From Gammaproteobacteria bacterium (GTDB lineage: Bacteria; Pseudomonadota; Gammaproteobacteria; Pseudomonadales; Pseudohongiellaceae): a stretch of 64,000 bases of DNA. Below, piece by piece: positions 10,716 to 20,340 of this stretch (position 1 is its first letter; each line of letters starts with the position of its first letter). The DNA is taken from contig JAURIJ010000006.1 in assembly GCA_030832825.1 (NCBI GenBank), positions 1 through 64,000 on the forward strand. Reading direction: 5' to 3'. The notes under the pieces are model-generated. The model was not told the origin of the DNA, made no database searches, and was given only the letters and a program-made list of their open reading frames with translations. The position numbers and the translations under genes are program-made.

Positions 10716-11321
10716 ATGCTTTCCAGCCCTCTGATTGAAAAACTGGTTGACGCTTTCCGCTGCCTTCCCGGGGTCGGACCCAAGTCTGCCCAGCGCATGG
10801 CGTATTTCCTGCTTGAGCGTAACCGGGCAGGGGGGCGTCATCTGAGTGTTGTCCTGGAGGAGGCTTTGAGCCGGGTGGGGCACTGCAGTCGCTGCCGCAC
10901 CCTCACGGAGGAGACCGAGTGTTTCATCTGTGCCAATCCTGGGCGCAACCAGGCCTTGATGTGCATTGTGGAGTCACCGTCGGATGTGCACGCCATCGAA
11001 CAGATGGGTGGGTACCGGGGTGTGTATTTCGTTCTCATGGGACACCTGTCTCCGATCGATGGCATCGGGCCTGATCAACTGGGCATTCCCGAATTGCTGG
11101 CACGTCTCGGAGAAGGCGGGATCAGTGAAGTCATCCTGGCCTGCAATCCGACCGTGGAAGGTGAGGCGACGGCCTATTACATCGCTGAACAGATCAAGGG
11201 GTTCGCTCTGGTCATCAGTCGAATCGCCCATGGGGTGCCCGTAGGCGGAGAACTGGAGTTCGTCGATGGCAGCACGTTGAATCACGCCTTCAAGGGCCGC
11301 CAGATAGTGCACGCACCATGA
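10716..11321 (+). CDS. recR: Recombination protein RecR
   Basis: Works with RecF and RecO to load RecA on gapped DNA. The 201 residues show an N-terminal helix-hairpin-helix ([13 protein letters not shown]), a four-Cys zinc finger (CSRC...CFIC) and a Toprim domain beginning [10 protein letters not shown]. The tail contains the Walker-like [16 protein letters not shown]. It is expressed after dnaX-ybaB. Its TGA overlaps the ATG of rnd (ATGA). Confidence 0.97.
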   Translation: MLSSPLIEKLVDAFRCLPGVGPKSAQRMAYFLLERNRAGGRHLSVVLEEALSRVGHCSRCRTLTEETECFICANPGRNQALMCIVESPSDVHAIEQMGGYRGVYFVLMGHLSPIDGIGPDQLGIPELLARLGEGGISEVILACNPTVEGEATAYYIAEQIKGFALVISRIAHGVPVGGELEFVDGSTLNHAFKGRQIVHAP

Positions 11322-12481
11322 CTGTTTCACTCAAAGCCCTCACGGACCACACGCTGGTAGCCGACAACGAGACGCTGGCGCACTTGTGCGAGCGTTGGAG
11401 CACAGTGACCATTCTCGCCCTCGATACCGAGTTCATTCGTGTCGATACCTTCCACCCTCGTCTTGGTTTGATACAAGTCTGCGATGGACACGCCAATTAT
11501 CTGCTCGACCCTCTGAACATCACGCAGTGGGACCCTCTGCGGTCCGTTCTCGTGGCGCCGAACGTGCTCAAGTCTCTGCATTCGTGTTCCGAGGATCTAG
11601 TGGTGTTCAAGGAGTTTTTCGGCACAGTGCCTTCTCCGTTGTTCGACACTCAACGGGCTGCCGCTTTTCTGGGCTTCGGCTTCAGCATCAGTTACCAGAA
11701 TCTGGTGAAAGAGATCCTGGGACTCGAGGTCAGCAAGGACCAGACGCGCTCGGACTGGCTGCAGCGCCCTCTCAGTGCCGAGCAACTCGCCTATGCCGCG
11801 CTCGACGTGGCGTGCATGCCACAGATGACGGCCTACCTGCAGGAGCGCCTTGCCATCACCGGCCGCACGGAGTGGGCGCGGCAGGAGTTCGAGCAGATGG
11901 TGCAGAATGCCTCCGTCGAGAGTGGCATCGAGGAATGGAATCAGTATTACCTGGGGCTCGGCATGTCCTGGCGTCTGAGTCCCCAGCAACTGGCGACACT
12001 GCAGCGACTTTGCGCCTGGCGGGAGCGCGTGGCCCGCGGCAAGAACAAGCCGCGCAGCTGGATCGCACGTGACGCTGACTTGATCGCGCTTGCGGAGCGT
12101 CGGCCTGCCTCGCTGTCCGAACTGCAGAAAATTCCGGAATTGCCGCGCCAATTGCAGCAACGCTTTGCCCAGGAGGTACTGCAACTCATTGCAGCCCCCC
12201 CCATTGGCGAGCTTCCCACTGCGCAGTTGCTGGACCAGCCGCTGACCACTGTGCAGCGCACCGTATTGAAACGACTGCAGGAAAAAGTGGCGGGAATCGC
12301 CGCGTCACTCGGCATTGCGTCGGAAGTTCTAGCCCGCAAGAAGCAATTGCAGGAGCTGCTTCTGGCGTCCACGGCGGCAGGCCACCTGGTGTGGCCTCAG
12401 CTGGTGCAGGGCTGGAGGCATGAACTGCTGGGCGAGGCGTTCGCCGCGATCGTGCAGCTCAAGGAGAAGCCGCATGACTGA
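11318..12481 (+). CDS. rnd: Ribonuclease D
   Basis: 3'-to-5' exoribonuclease that trims tRNA and other small RNA precursors. The 387-residue protein has the DEDDy exonuclease core: [12 protein letters not shown] at the N-terminus, then a second acidic motif in SCSEDLVVF, and the last motif around YAALDVACM. It is followed by two HRDC-like helical regions (about 210-290 and 300-375). It overlaps recR at the start (4 bp) and ycgN at the end (8 bp), so it sits within one tightly packed unit. Confidence 0.95.
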   Translation: MTVSLKALTDHTLVADNETLAHLCERWSTVTILALDTEFIRVDTFHPRLGLIQVCDGHANYLLDPLNITQWDPLRSVLVAPNVLKSLHSCSEDLVVFKEFFGTVPSPLFDTQRAAAFLGFGFSISYQNLVKEILGLEVSKDQTRSDWLQRPLSAEQLAYAALDVACMPQMTAYLQERLAITGRTEWARQEFEQMVQNASVESGIEEWNQYYLGLGMSWRLSPQQLATLQRLCAWRERVARGKNKPRSWIARDADLIALAERRPASLSELQKIPELPRQLQQRFAQEVLQLIAAPPIGELPTAQLLDQPLTTVQRTVLKRLQEKVAGIAASLGIASEVLARKKQLQELLLASTAAGHLVWPQLVQGWRHELLGEAFAAIVQLKEKPHD

Positions 12482-12920
12482 ACGATTCTGGGAGTTGCCC
12501 CTGGAGCAACTCGACAGAGCGCAGTGGGAAGCCTTGTGCGATGGTTGCGGCCGCTGCTGTCTCAAGAAACTCATCGACACGACGACCGAACAGGTGCATT
12601 ACACGCGTGTTGTGTGCCGCTACCTGGAACAGAACAATTGTCGCTGCCAGGCTTACAGCCGACGCCGGAAGCTGGTGCCGGACTGCCTGGTGCTGACGAT
12701 GGAGAATCTGCCGCAATTGCACTGGATTCCCGACACCTGTGCTTACCGTCTGCGCCTGGAAGGCAAGCCGCTGCCAGCCTGGCATCCTCTGCTGACAGGC
12801 AATCGCAACGCCATACGGGAGCAGCAGATCAGCGTGACAGGCAAGGTGGTTTCCGAAGAGTATGTGCATGAGGACGGTCTTCAGGAACACATCATTCGCT
12901 GGGTGAGCGCGGCATGCTAG
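12474..12920 (+). CDS. ycgN: YcgN family cysteine-cluster protein (UPF0260)
   Basis: 148-residue conserved protein of unknown role. The Cys motif CDGCGRCC (residues 22-29) and further Cys at CRYLEQNNCRC and VPDCL suggest a metal or Fe-S site, as in the CxxCxxCC family. I start it at the ATG at 12474 (MTERFWELP) because that matches the family N-terminus; longer in-frame extension would lie inside rnd. It overlaps the rnd end by 8 bp and the next gene by 7 bp. Function is not established by the sequence. Confidence 0.88.
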   Translation: MTERFWELPLEQLDRAQWEALCDGCGRCCLKKLIDTTTEQVHYTRVVCRYLEQNNCRCQAYSRRRKLVPDCLVLTMENLPQLHWIPDTCAYRLRLEGKPLPAWHPLLTGNRNAIREQQISVTGKVVSEEYVHEDGLQEHIIRWVSAAC

Positions 12921-13249
12921 ACATCTACGACTACATCATCGGCTGGGCAATCTACATCGCCTGCGGAATCGTGTGTTACACGATCTTTCATCGATTCACA
13001 GGTTTGATCCGCTTCAAGCCGCTGGCCCATTCCCTGCGTGCCATCCTGCTGGCGGTGATGTTCACACCCTGGTATGTGAGTCCGGACAGCAATCTGCTGG
13101 CGCCAGCCTTGATGGTGGTCCTGCTCGACATGGTGACCGAAGGTGGCACGGCATTCGTGCGCGCCCTGGTGCCGCTCAGCATGTCGATAACGGTCGCGGT
13201 GGCCATCGCCCTCTTCATGCGGGTCATCAGGCGACTCATTCGAGGTTGA
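12914..13249 (+). CDS. Small inner-membrane protein of unknown function
   Basis: 111 residues with about three to four hydrophobic segments (near 5-25, 40-55, 58-75 and 80-103) and a basic C-terminal end RVIRRLIRG. I recognise it as a conserved pseudomonad-type hypothetical that follows ycgN, but no function is known to me. The ATG overlaps the last codons of ycgN, so translation is probably coupled. Confidence 0.78.
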   Translation: MLDIYDYIIGWAIYIACGIVCYTIFHRFTGLIRFKPLAHSLRAILLAVMFTPWYVSPDSNLLAPALMVVLLDMVTEGGTAFVRALVPLSMSITVAVAIALFMRVIRRLIRG

Positions 13250-13287
13250 ATCGATTGCAAGCTTCAGACGTAACGGAGAGCAAGACC

Positions 13288-14967
13288 ATGTCAGACGTGC
13301 AGCCCAGTGAATTGACGGGTGATCTCGACCCGAGACGTTTCACGCGTGTGCCCCAGGTATACGAACACGCCTTCCAGACTTACGGCAGTCGCCCGGCCTT
13401 CACGGCACTGGGACACACGCTGAGCTTCGCAGATCTGCAGCGCCACAGCGATGCCCTCTGCCAGTTTCTGCTGGCCCAGCCCCAGCTTCAGCCCGGTGAC
13501 AGGATTGCACTACAGTTGCCCAATATCCTGCAATTCCCCGTAGCGGCACTAGGCGCCATGAAAGCGGGTCTGGTGCTGGTCAACACGAATCCGCTGTACA
13601 CCGCGCGCGAGATGGCGCATCAGTTCAAGGATTCCGGGGTCAAGGCCATCGTCATCCTCGCGAATTTCTGCGACAAGCTGGAGCAGGTGCTGCCGGAGAC
13701 CGACATCCAGCTGGTCATCGTCACGGAACTGGGCGACATGCTGCCCGGTCTGCGCAGATTGGCGATCAACCTGGGCGTGCGCTATGTGAAGAAGCTCGTG
13801 CCTGCCTACCGACTACCCCGTGCAATTGCCTGGCGCGCAGTCGTGTCTCCCGGTCGCGCAAGTGTACCCGTTGCCGCCCGGGATTCGGGCACCGATACGG
13901 CCATCATTCTGTACACCGGCGGTACTACCGGCGTGGCGAAAGGGGCGATGCTCACCCATGCCAATCTGCTGGCCAACATGATGCAGTTGCGTGCGGTCAG
14001 CAACGTGGTGATCAAAGATGGGTCGGATACCATCATCGGGCCGCTGCCGCTGTATCACACCTATGCGTTCATGTTTCATTGCCTGACAATGATCGTTGCA
14101 GGCAATCACACGGTGCTGGTCCCCAATCCCCGCGACATCGACGGCCTGATCGCCCTCATGCGCAAGGTGAGAGCCAATGGCTTTGTGGGCATCAACACCC
14201 TGTACCTCGCCCTGTGTCGCCACAAGGACATTGGCAAGGTGGATTTCAGCGACATGCGCTTCGCTGGCGCTGGCGGCATGGCGCTGACCGTGAATGTGGC
14301 CAACGAGTGGACACGTATCACAGGATGCGAGGTGTTCGAGGGCTACGGACTGACAGAATGCTCGCCTGTCGTGACGGTCAATCGTCCTGGCAAGGTCAAG
14401 CTCGGCACCGTTGGTCCTGCCGTGCCCGATACGCAGTTGCAGGTGGTGGATGATGCCGGCAGGGTGGGAGGCGTCGGCGACAAGGGCGAGCTCTGGGTGC
14501 GTGGCCCGCAGGTGATGAAAGGCTATTGGCAGAACTCGCAGGCGACGGCCGAGGCGATTACGCCCGAAGGCTGGTTCAAGACCGGCGACTACGCCACCAT
14601 CGACGCGGACGGTTACGTTCGCATCGTCGATCGCAAGAAGGACATGGTGATCGTGTCCGGCTTCAATGTATTCCCGAGCGAGGTGGAGGAAGTCGTCAAT
14701 GCCCACCCTGGCGTGTTCGAGTGTGCCGTCATAGGGGTACCGAGCGATCGCACCGGTGAGGCCGTCAAGCTGTTCATCGTGGCACGTGACTCTGCGCTCG
14801 ATGCAGAAGCAATGGAAGCCTATTGCCGGAAAAATCTGACCGCCTACAAGGTACCCCGCGAGATCGTGTTCGTGAAGGATCTGCCGAAGTCGAACGTGGG
14901 CAAGATCCTGCGCCGCGAACTGCGCGAGCAAGAGCTGGCACATCGCAAGGCGGCGAGCGGGCGCTGA
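13288..14967 (+). CDS. fadD: Long-chain acyl-CoA synthetase
   Basis: Activates fatty acids to acyl-CoA using ATP, at the inner membrane, for beta-oxidation or lipid reuse. The 559 residues carry the AMP-binding motif YTGGTTGVAKGAML (from residue 209), the second motif EGYGLTECSP (from about 351), and the C-terminal GWFKTGDY and KSNVGKILRREL with the catalytic Lys. FadD in E. coli is 561 residues. The start ATG at 13288 (MSDVQPSEL) follows a GGAG site; an earlier in-frame extension would run through the previous gene. Substrate chain length is inferred from the closeness to FadD. Confidence 0.92.
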   Translation: MSDVQPSELTGDLDPRRFTRVPQVYEHAFQTYGSRPAFTALGHTLSFADLQRHSDALCQFLLAQPQLQPGDRIALQLPNILQFPVAALGAMKAGLVLVNTNPLYTAREMAHQFKDSGVKAIVILANFCDKLEQVLPETDIQLVIVTELGDMLPGLRRLAINLGVRYVKKLVPAYRLPRAIAWRAVVSPGRASVPVAARDSGTDTAIILYTGGTTGVAKGAMLTHANLLANMMQLRAVSNVVIKDGSDTIIGPLPLYHTYAFMFHCLTMIVAGNHTVLVPNPRDIDGLIALMRKVRANGFVGINTLYLALCRHKDIGKVDFSDMRFAGAGGMALTVNVANEWTRITGCEVFEGYGLTECSPVVTVNRPGKVKLGTVGPAVPDTQLQVVDDAGRVGGVGDKGELWVRGPQVMKGYWQNSQATAEAITPEGWFKTGDYATIDADGYVRIVDRKKDMVIVSGFNVFPSEVEEVVNAHPGVFECAVIGVPSDRTGEAVKLFIVARDSALDAEAMEAYCRKNLTAYKVPREIVFVKDLPKSNVGKILRRELREQELAHRKAASGR

Positions 14968-15021
14968 GGCGCCCCAACGCCCATCCGCGACGCCCGTTCA
15001 CGACAGCAGGAAACCCCGCCC

Positions 15022-18000
15022 GTGCAGGACACCATGGAATCTCAGCTGCAGACCTGTGCCACCCGAGACAGACATCGTCTATCCACGCTGCTGCGACAAC
15101 TTCGTCGCACCCGTCCTGAAGCGCAGCACTACCGCGAGCTCGAGCAGAAACTGCGAGAAGGCATCACGGCCTCGCAGGCGTTGACGCAGGCGCGTGCACG
15201 CCTGGTCCCGTCGATAACCTACCCAGAAAATCTCCCAGTTTCGGAACGGCGTGCCGATATTGCCGCAGCCATTCGCGAGCATCAGGTGGTTGTCGTCGCT
15301 GGCGATACCGGTTCGGGCAAGACCACCCAGCTGCCCAAGATCTGTCTGGAACTGGGCCTGGGCGCGTGTGGCATGATCGGCCACACACAGCCTCGGCGTC
15401 TGGCGGCCCGCGCCGTCGCCACGCGTATCGCGGAAGAACTCGCCGTTCCGCTTGGCGGCGTTGTCGGCTACCAGGTGCGTTTCGCGGACAACACCAGCGC
15501 CGACACGTTGGTCAAGCTCATGACTGACGGGATACTCTTGCAGGAAATCCAGCACGATCCCTACCTCAATCGCTACGAAGTCCTGATCGTCGATGAGGCG
15601 CACGAGCGCAGCTTGAACATCGATTTCCTGCTCGGCTGCCTGTCACAGCTGCTGCTCAAGCGCCCCGATCTCAAGCTCATCATCACCTCCGCCACGATCG
15701 ATGTGGAAAAATTCTCGGCGCACTTCCGCAATGCGCCTGTCGTGTCGGTGGCGGGTCGCACCTATCCGGTGGAAATTCTGTATCGTCCGGTCGCAGTGGC
15801 AGAAGAGCAGGGCGAGGGTGTGCTGGCGCAAGCGATCATCGACGCGCTGCGCGAAATCGAGCAAATCGAAGGCGGCACGCCCCCCAGCTTGCGCGATGTG
15901 CTGGTGTTCCTCAGTGGCGAACGCGAGATTCGCGATGTGGCGCTTGCCCTGCGTAAGGCACAGTTGCGCCATACCGAGATTCTGCCGCTTTACGCCCGGC
16001 TGACGCCTGCCGAGCAGCAGAAGATCTTCCTGCCCTTGAAAGGGCGCAAGGTTGTGTTGGCCACCAACGTGGCAGAGACGTCCATCACGGTGCCTGGGAT
16101 CGCCTATGTCATCGATTCCGGTCTGGCTCGCATCAGTCGTTACAGCGTGCAGAGCAAGGTGCAACGTCTGCCGATCGAACCCGTTTCCCAGGCCAGTGCC
16201 AATCAGCGGGCCGGGCGTTGCGGGCGCGTGGGTCCCGGGGTGTGCTTTCGCCTGTATTCAGCCGAGGACTCTGTCGCGAGGCCGCAGTTCACAGAACCTG
16301 AGATACAGCGCACGAATCTGAGCGCCGTGATTCTGCAGATGCTGGCCCTGGGGTTGGGCGATATCGACGCATTTCCGTTTCTGGACAAACCGGACCGACG
16401 CGCCATCAACGACGGTCTGAAGCTGCTGCAGGAACTCGGCGCGCTGAACGAGCAGCGCCAGATCACCCATGCCGGCAGACTGCTGGCTGCGCTGCCAGTG
16501 GACCCCAGGCTTGGCAGCATGCTGATCGAAGCTGATGCGCGACGCTGCCTGCAGGAGCTATTGATCATTGTCAGCGCCCTAAACGTTCAGGACCCGAGGG
16601 AGTTCCCGGCGGACATGAAGCAGGCAGCGCGAGAGAAGCATGCGCTCTTCGCTCACAAGGAATCTGACTTTCTGTCCTGGATTCTTCTGTGGTCCGAGTT
16701 CGAGACGCAGCGTCAGGCGCTGAGCAATTCCGCGCTCAGGGACTATTGTCGCCGGCATTTCCTCTCGCCAATGCGCATGCGCGAATGGCGCGAGACACAT
16801 CGACAGTTGCACCTCACCTGTCAGGAACTCGGCTTTCGGGAGAATCGCAGGGCCGATGTGGCAGTGCAGGAGCAGGAACTCGATTACGAAGCCATTCACC
16901 GCGCCATCATCCGCGGCTCCCTGAATCAGATCGGCGTGAAAACGGATGATGGTCTTTATCTTGGCACTCGCGGACGCAAGTTCGCCTTGTTTCCAACATC
17001 CACACTCGCGCGCCGGGGCGCGAAGTGGCTGGTCACAGCGGAACTCATGGAGACCAGTCGTCTTTACGCCACACTGGCGGCCACCATCCAGCCGGAATGG
17101 GTGCTGGACGCCGCCGCCGGATTGTTGCGGCATGAGTACTCCGAACCACACTGGGAGAAGAGCAGGGGGCAGGTGATGGCCTGGGACAGGATCAGCCTGT
17201 TCGGCCTCACTCTGATTGAACGAAAGCGCGTCGCCTATGCGGCGATTGACCCTGTGGCCTCTCGCGAGATATTCCTGCGTGAAGGACTTGCGGCCATGCA
17301 ACTGGACTCGCGGACGCCGTTTCACCGACACAATCTGGCCCTCCTTGCAGAGATTCGCAAGGAAGAGGAAAAACTGCGTCGACCTGAGATGATGCTCAGT
17401 GACGAGCGGCTGCACGACTTCTTTGCCAGTCGCATTCCACCGGGCATCTGTGACACTCGCTCTCTCGAGAACTGGGCGCGACAGCAGCAACAGCAGCATG
17501 GCAAGAGCGGTCTGGAGCTGAGGCGGGAGGATCTGGTGGCGAACGAAGTCACTGAGAAGCTCAGGCTGGAGTTTCCGGATAGATTGGCGGTAAAGCAGAA
17601 TCAGCTGAGCATCGCTTACCGCTTTGAGCCGGGGGTGCAGGGCGATGGGGCGACGGTCGATGTCCCGCTGGACATTCTGGCGATGATGACCCAGGTCGAT
17701 CTCGACTGGGCCGTTCCCGGCACACTTGCCGAGCGCAGCACGCTGGCCATGAAGAATCTGCCGAAGCAGTTGCGCAAGCAGTTCGTTCCCTTGCCTGACT
17801 TCATCGAGGGTTTTCTGCGCTGGCACGCCGATACCGCAAAGAACAAGTCACTCACGGGACTTCTATCGCGCCTCTGTGATTATGCGCGGCTGTCCAAGGG
17901 GATACGCCTGGACGAGAAGGACTTTGACCTGCAGACACTGCCGGCGCACCTGCAACCCTGGATTCGCGTGCTGGACGAGAACGGCGGGGCAGTGGCGTGC

Positions 18001-18951
18001 AGCCAGACGCTTGCGGATCTGCAGAAGCAATTCGCCCCAACAGCCGTCACCTCGCTCTCGACCAACGCCACCCATGCGATGGAAGTGCAAGGGCTCAAGG
18101 ACTGGAGTTTTGGCGATCTTCCAGAGTCCGTGCTGTGTAATCCAAACACCGGCTTCAGACGTTATCCTTCCCTCGTGGACAAAGAGGATTCCGTCGCTCT
18201 GATCTTGCAGGATGACCCGGCCATTGCTGAACGGCTCACTCGTCAAGGTCTCTGTCGGCTGGCATGCATTCGCAGTCCGCAGCAGAAAACGCTGATACAG
18301 AATCGGTTGAAAGCATTCGCAGGCAAATTGACGGTGCTCGCCCTGCATACCCCGGTCGAGATTCAGCGCGAAGGACTCAATTTCATCGTTCGCGAGGCGT
18401 TCGATCTCGAGAATTGTCGGACTCCGCGCAATCGCGATGAATTCGAGAAGCTGCTCATGCAGGGCAAGCCGCGTTTGCTGGAAGTCACAGGCCGTTTCGA
18501 AACCTTGCTGAGCCGCATCATCGACCTGCATTTCGATGTCAACCGGCGTCTAGGGAGCCTCGGCGGCAAGCCTCTCGAGCCCGCCGCAAGCGACATTCGG
18601 CAGCAGTTGCAGGCATTGCTGTACCCCGGCTATCTCGAGAAGACACCGGCACGTTACTTGTCGGAGCTGCCTCGCTACCTGCAGGCCATCCTCGTGCGGT
18701 TGGACAAGCTGAGCGGCAATCTGACACGGGACACGGAGTGTGCGAACGTGCTGAAGCGCTTGACTACCCGCCGTCAGGGCATCCTGGCGCGATACCCGGA
18801 TTCAGTCCGGGAGCAGGATGACAGTCAGTGGTTATTGGAGGAATTGCGAGTTTCATTGTTCGCCCAGGCGCTCGGAACGCGCATTCCCATTTCCGAGAAG
18901 CGAGTGGACAAGGTTCTGGACGAATTGGAACGGCTTTGCAGCCAGCGTTGA
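15022..18951 (+). CDS. hrpA: ATP-dependent RNA helicase HrpA
   Basis: Large DEAH-box helicase linked to mRNA processing and ribosome rescue. At 1,309 residues it has the normal HrpA length. Walker A is GDTGSGKTTQ (from 94), DEAH at about 191-194, SAT in ITSATID, and the motif QRAGRCGRVGPG for motif VI. The helicase-associated and DUF3418 C-terminal regions follow, including HFLSPMRMREW. The start taken is GTG at 15022; an ATG four codons later is an alternative. It is a single gene about 50 bp after fadD. Confidence 0.95.
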   Translation: MQDTMESQLQTCATRDRHRLSTLLRQLRRTRPEAQHYRELEQKLREGITASQALTQARARLVPSITYPENLPVSERRADIAAAIREHQVVVVAGDTGSGKTTQLPKICLELGLGACGMIGHTQPRRLAARAVATRIAEELAVPLGGVVGYQVRFADNTSADTLVKLMTDGILLQEIQHDPYLNRYEVLIVDEAHERSLNIDFLLGCLSQLLLKRPDLKLIITSATIDVEKFSAHFRNAPVVSVAGRTYPVEILYRPVAVAEEQGEGVLAQAIIDALREIEQIEGGTPPSLRDVLVFLSGEREIRDVALALRKAQLRHTEILPLYARLTPAEQQKIFLPLKGRKVVLATNVAETSITVPGIAYVIDSGLARISRYSVQSKVQRLPIEPVSQASANQRAGRCGRVGPGVCFRLYSAEDSVARPQFTEPEIQRTNLSAVILQMLALGLGDIDAFPFLDKPDRRAINDGLKLLQELGALNEQRQITHAGRLLAALPVDPRLGSMLIEADARRCLQELLIIVSALNVQDPREFPADMKQAAREKHALFAHKESDFLSWILLWSEFETQRQALSNSALRDYCRRHFLSPMRMREWRETHRQLHLTCQELGFRENRRADVAVQEQELDYEAIHRAIIRGSLNQIGVKTDDGLYLGTRGRKFALFPTSTLARRGAKWLVTAELMETSRLYATLAATIQPEWVLDAAAGLLRHEYSEPHWEKSRGQVMAWDRISLFGLTLIERKRVAYAAIDPVASREIFLREGLAAMQLDSRTPFHRHNLALLAEIRKEEEKLRRPEMMLSDERLHDFFASRIPPGICDTRSLENWARQQQQQHGKSGLELRREDLVANEVTEKLRLEFPDRLAVKQNQLSIAYRFEPGVQGDGATVDVPLDILAMMTQVDLDWAVPGTLAERSTLAMKNLPKQLRKQFVPLPDFIEGFLRWHADTAKNKSLTGLLSRLCDYARLSKGIRLDEKDFDLQTLPAHLQPWIRVLDENGGAVACSQTLADLQKQFAPTAVTSLSTNATHAMEVQGLKDWSFGDLPESVLCNPNTGFRRYPSLVDKEDSVALILQDDPAIAERLTRQGLCRLACIRSPQQKTLIQNRLKAFAGKLTVLALHTPVEIQREGLNFIVREAFDLENCRTPRNRDEFEKLLMQGKPRLLEVTGRFETLLSRIIDLHFDVNRRLGSLGGKPLEPAASDIRQQLQALLYPGYLEKTPARYLSELPRYLQAILVRLDKLSGNLTRDTECANVLKRLTTRRQGILARYPDSVREQDDSQWLLEELRVSLFAQALGTRIPISEKRVDKVLDELERLCSQR

Positions 18952-19122
18952 ACCTTGGCTGGCCATGCGCCAATAGGACTTCCATGGCGAGAAGCGGTTC
19001 TACTGGCCACACTGTGGGCTGCAACACAGGTGCGGCGAGATTGAAATGACACAATCACGCCGGCACGCCCTGTTCAAGGGGGCGACGCCCGGCTGTCAGG
19101 GGAGATAAAATATCTGCACGGC

Positions 19123-19151
19123 TAGGAACTGCAGTAGCCATGGCGCATAAT
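19123..19151 (+). promoter_or_regulatory. Possible mlaA promoter
   Basis: CATAAT (19146-19151) followed by GCGCGCC and embedded in the palindrome GCGCATAATGCGC. The -35 position (TAGGAA) is poor. The call is made mainly because the -10/GCGC pattern recurs in this window. Confidence 0.35.
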
Positions 19152-19168
19152 GCGCGCCGAATTGTGAC

Positions 19169-19873
19169 ATGAACACTAGGAACGAGAATTACGTGGTCAA
19201 GATCGTGCGAACCCTCCTGCTGCTTCCCGTGCTTCTATGCAGCACAAGTGTGCTTGCCAATGACCCCTGGGAAGCCACCAACATGCGCGTCTACCAATTC
19301 AACAAGCTGGTGGACGGCTGGTTTCTGCGCCCTGTTGCTGTGGCCTACAACAGTGGCGTTCCTGCGATCGTGCGTCAGGGTGTCGGCAATTTCTTCAGCA
19401 ATATCGACGACGTCAACGTGCTGGCCAACAATGCCCTGCAGCTGAAATTGCAGGATGCCGTCACGGACTCCGGTCGGCTGCTCATCAATACTACTGTGGG
19501 CATTGTGGGAATCATTGACGTTGCCTCATCGGTGGGTCTTTCCAAGAACGAAGAGGACTTCGGACAGACGTTCGGGCGTTGGGGAGTGGGAGCAGGGCCG
19601 TATGTCGTGCTGCCTTTTTTCGGACCAAGCTCCGTCCGTGACTCGTTTGGTCTGGTGCTCGATACCCTGTTCAATCCGATCCAATATCACAAGGATGAGT
19701 CCACTCGGCACTCCCTGATCGCCCTGGGATTGCTCGATGATCGCGCGTCCGTTCTGTCCATGGAGAATCTAATCTCCGGCGACGAATACCTCTTTGTGCG
19801 GGAAGCCTATCTGCAACAGCGCGAGTACCTTGTGAACGATGGGGCGTATGTCGACGACTTCGAGGACTATTGA
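19169..19873 (+). CDS. mlaA: MlaA/VacJ family phospholipid-removal protein
   Basis: MlaA forms a ring-shaped channel in the outer membrane that takes mislocalised phospholipids from the outer leaflet and hands them to MlaC. The 234 residues include a signal peptide (to about residue 31, ending VLAND) and the family core: WEATNMRVYQFN, then FFSNIDDVNVLANNALQ, and FGQTFGRWGVGAGPYVVLPFFGPSS. Unlike classical MlaA I see no clear lipobox: the only early Cys lies in VLLCST, without the usual Ala/Gly at -1. It may therefore be processed by signal peptidase I. It ends overlapping the convergent TerB-like gene by 7 bp. The other mla genes are not in the window. Confidence 0.92.
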   Translation: MNTRNENYVVKIVRTLLLLPVLLCSTSVLANDPWEATNMRVYQFNKLVDGWFLRPVAVAYNSGVPAIVRQGVGNFFSNIDDVNVLANNALQLKLQDAVTDSGRLLINTTVGIVGIIDVASSVGLSKNEEDFGQTFGRWGVGAGPYVVLPFFGPSSVRDSFGLVLDTLFNPIQYHKDESTRHSLIALGLLDDRASVLSMENLISGDEYLFVREAYLQQREYLVNDGAYVDDFEDY

Positions 19874-20340
19874 TCCTGCGGCATGGTCGAGGCCTTGACG
19901 GCAAGCTTGGTTCTTATGAAGTCGCTATGACGAACGTGCACCAGGTCTGCAATCCTGCGAATGATGTGGTCCTCATGCCGATCGATGTGCTTGTCCGCAA
20001 AGGCGATCTGCCAGAGATTCTCCACCAGTTGCACCCGTTCCTCGTACCCGTAGCTCGCATTGATCAGACTGGTGAATTCGTAGAGTGACGTGGCATGGTG
20101 AGAGGCTTCCTCTGCCAGAGCCATGATTTCCTCAAGCTGCTTCGTGTCCAGCTTGAATCTGTCCTGCAAGACCTGCATCAGGGCTTCAAGCTCTCGTCGA
20201 TCGACAGTCGTGTCCGACTTGAGGACCTCAAACATCAGAGCCGCGCTCGCCAGCGGCAACCGAGCTTCCCGCGTCCTGGGCGAGCTCTTGGCATCAATCT
20301 GCAGGTTCTTCTCGAAAAACTCTCTGATGCTGGAAATCAT
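19867..20340 (-). CDS. TerB-like (tellurite-resistance/DjlA-type) helical protein
   Basis: 157-residue all-helical protein resembling the TerB domain: AALMFEVLKSDTTVDRREL in the first half and a matching LWQIAFADKHIDRHEDHII in the second, each with acidic residues suited to metal binding. The family occurs in stress-response proteins but the function of single-domain members is unknown. The ATG at 20340 overlaps the dusA stop (ATGA), so the gene is probably co-translated with dusA. Longer in-frame extension would sit in dusA. Confidence 0.82.
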   Translation of the reverse strand: MISSIREFFEKNLQIDAKSSPRTREARLPLASAALMFEVLKSDTTVDRRELEALMQVLQDRFKLDTKQLEEIMALAEEASHHATSLYEFTSLINASYGYEERVQLVENLWQIAFADKHIDRHEDHIIRRIADLVHVRHSDFIRTKLAVKASTMPQDQ

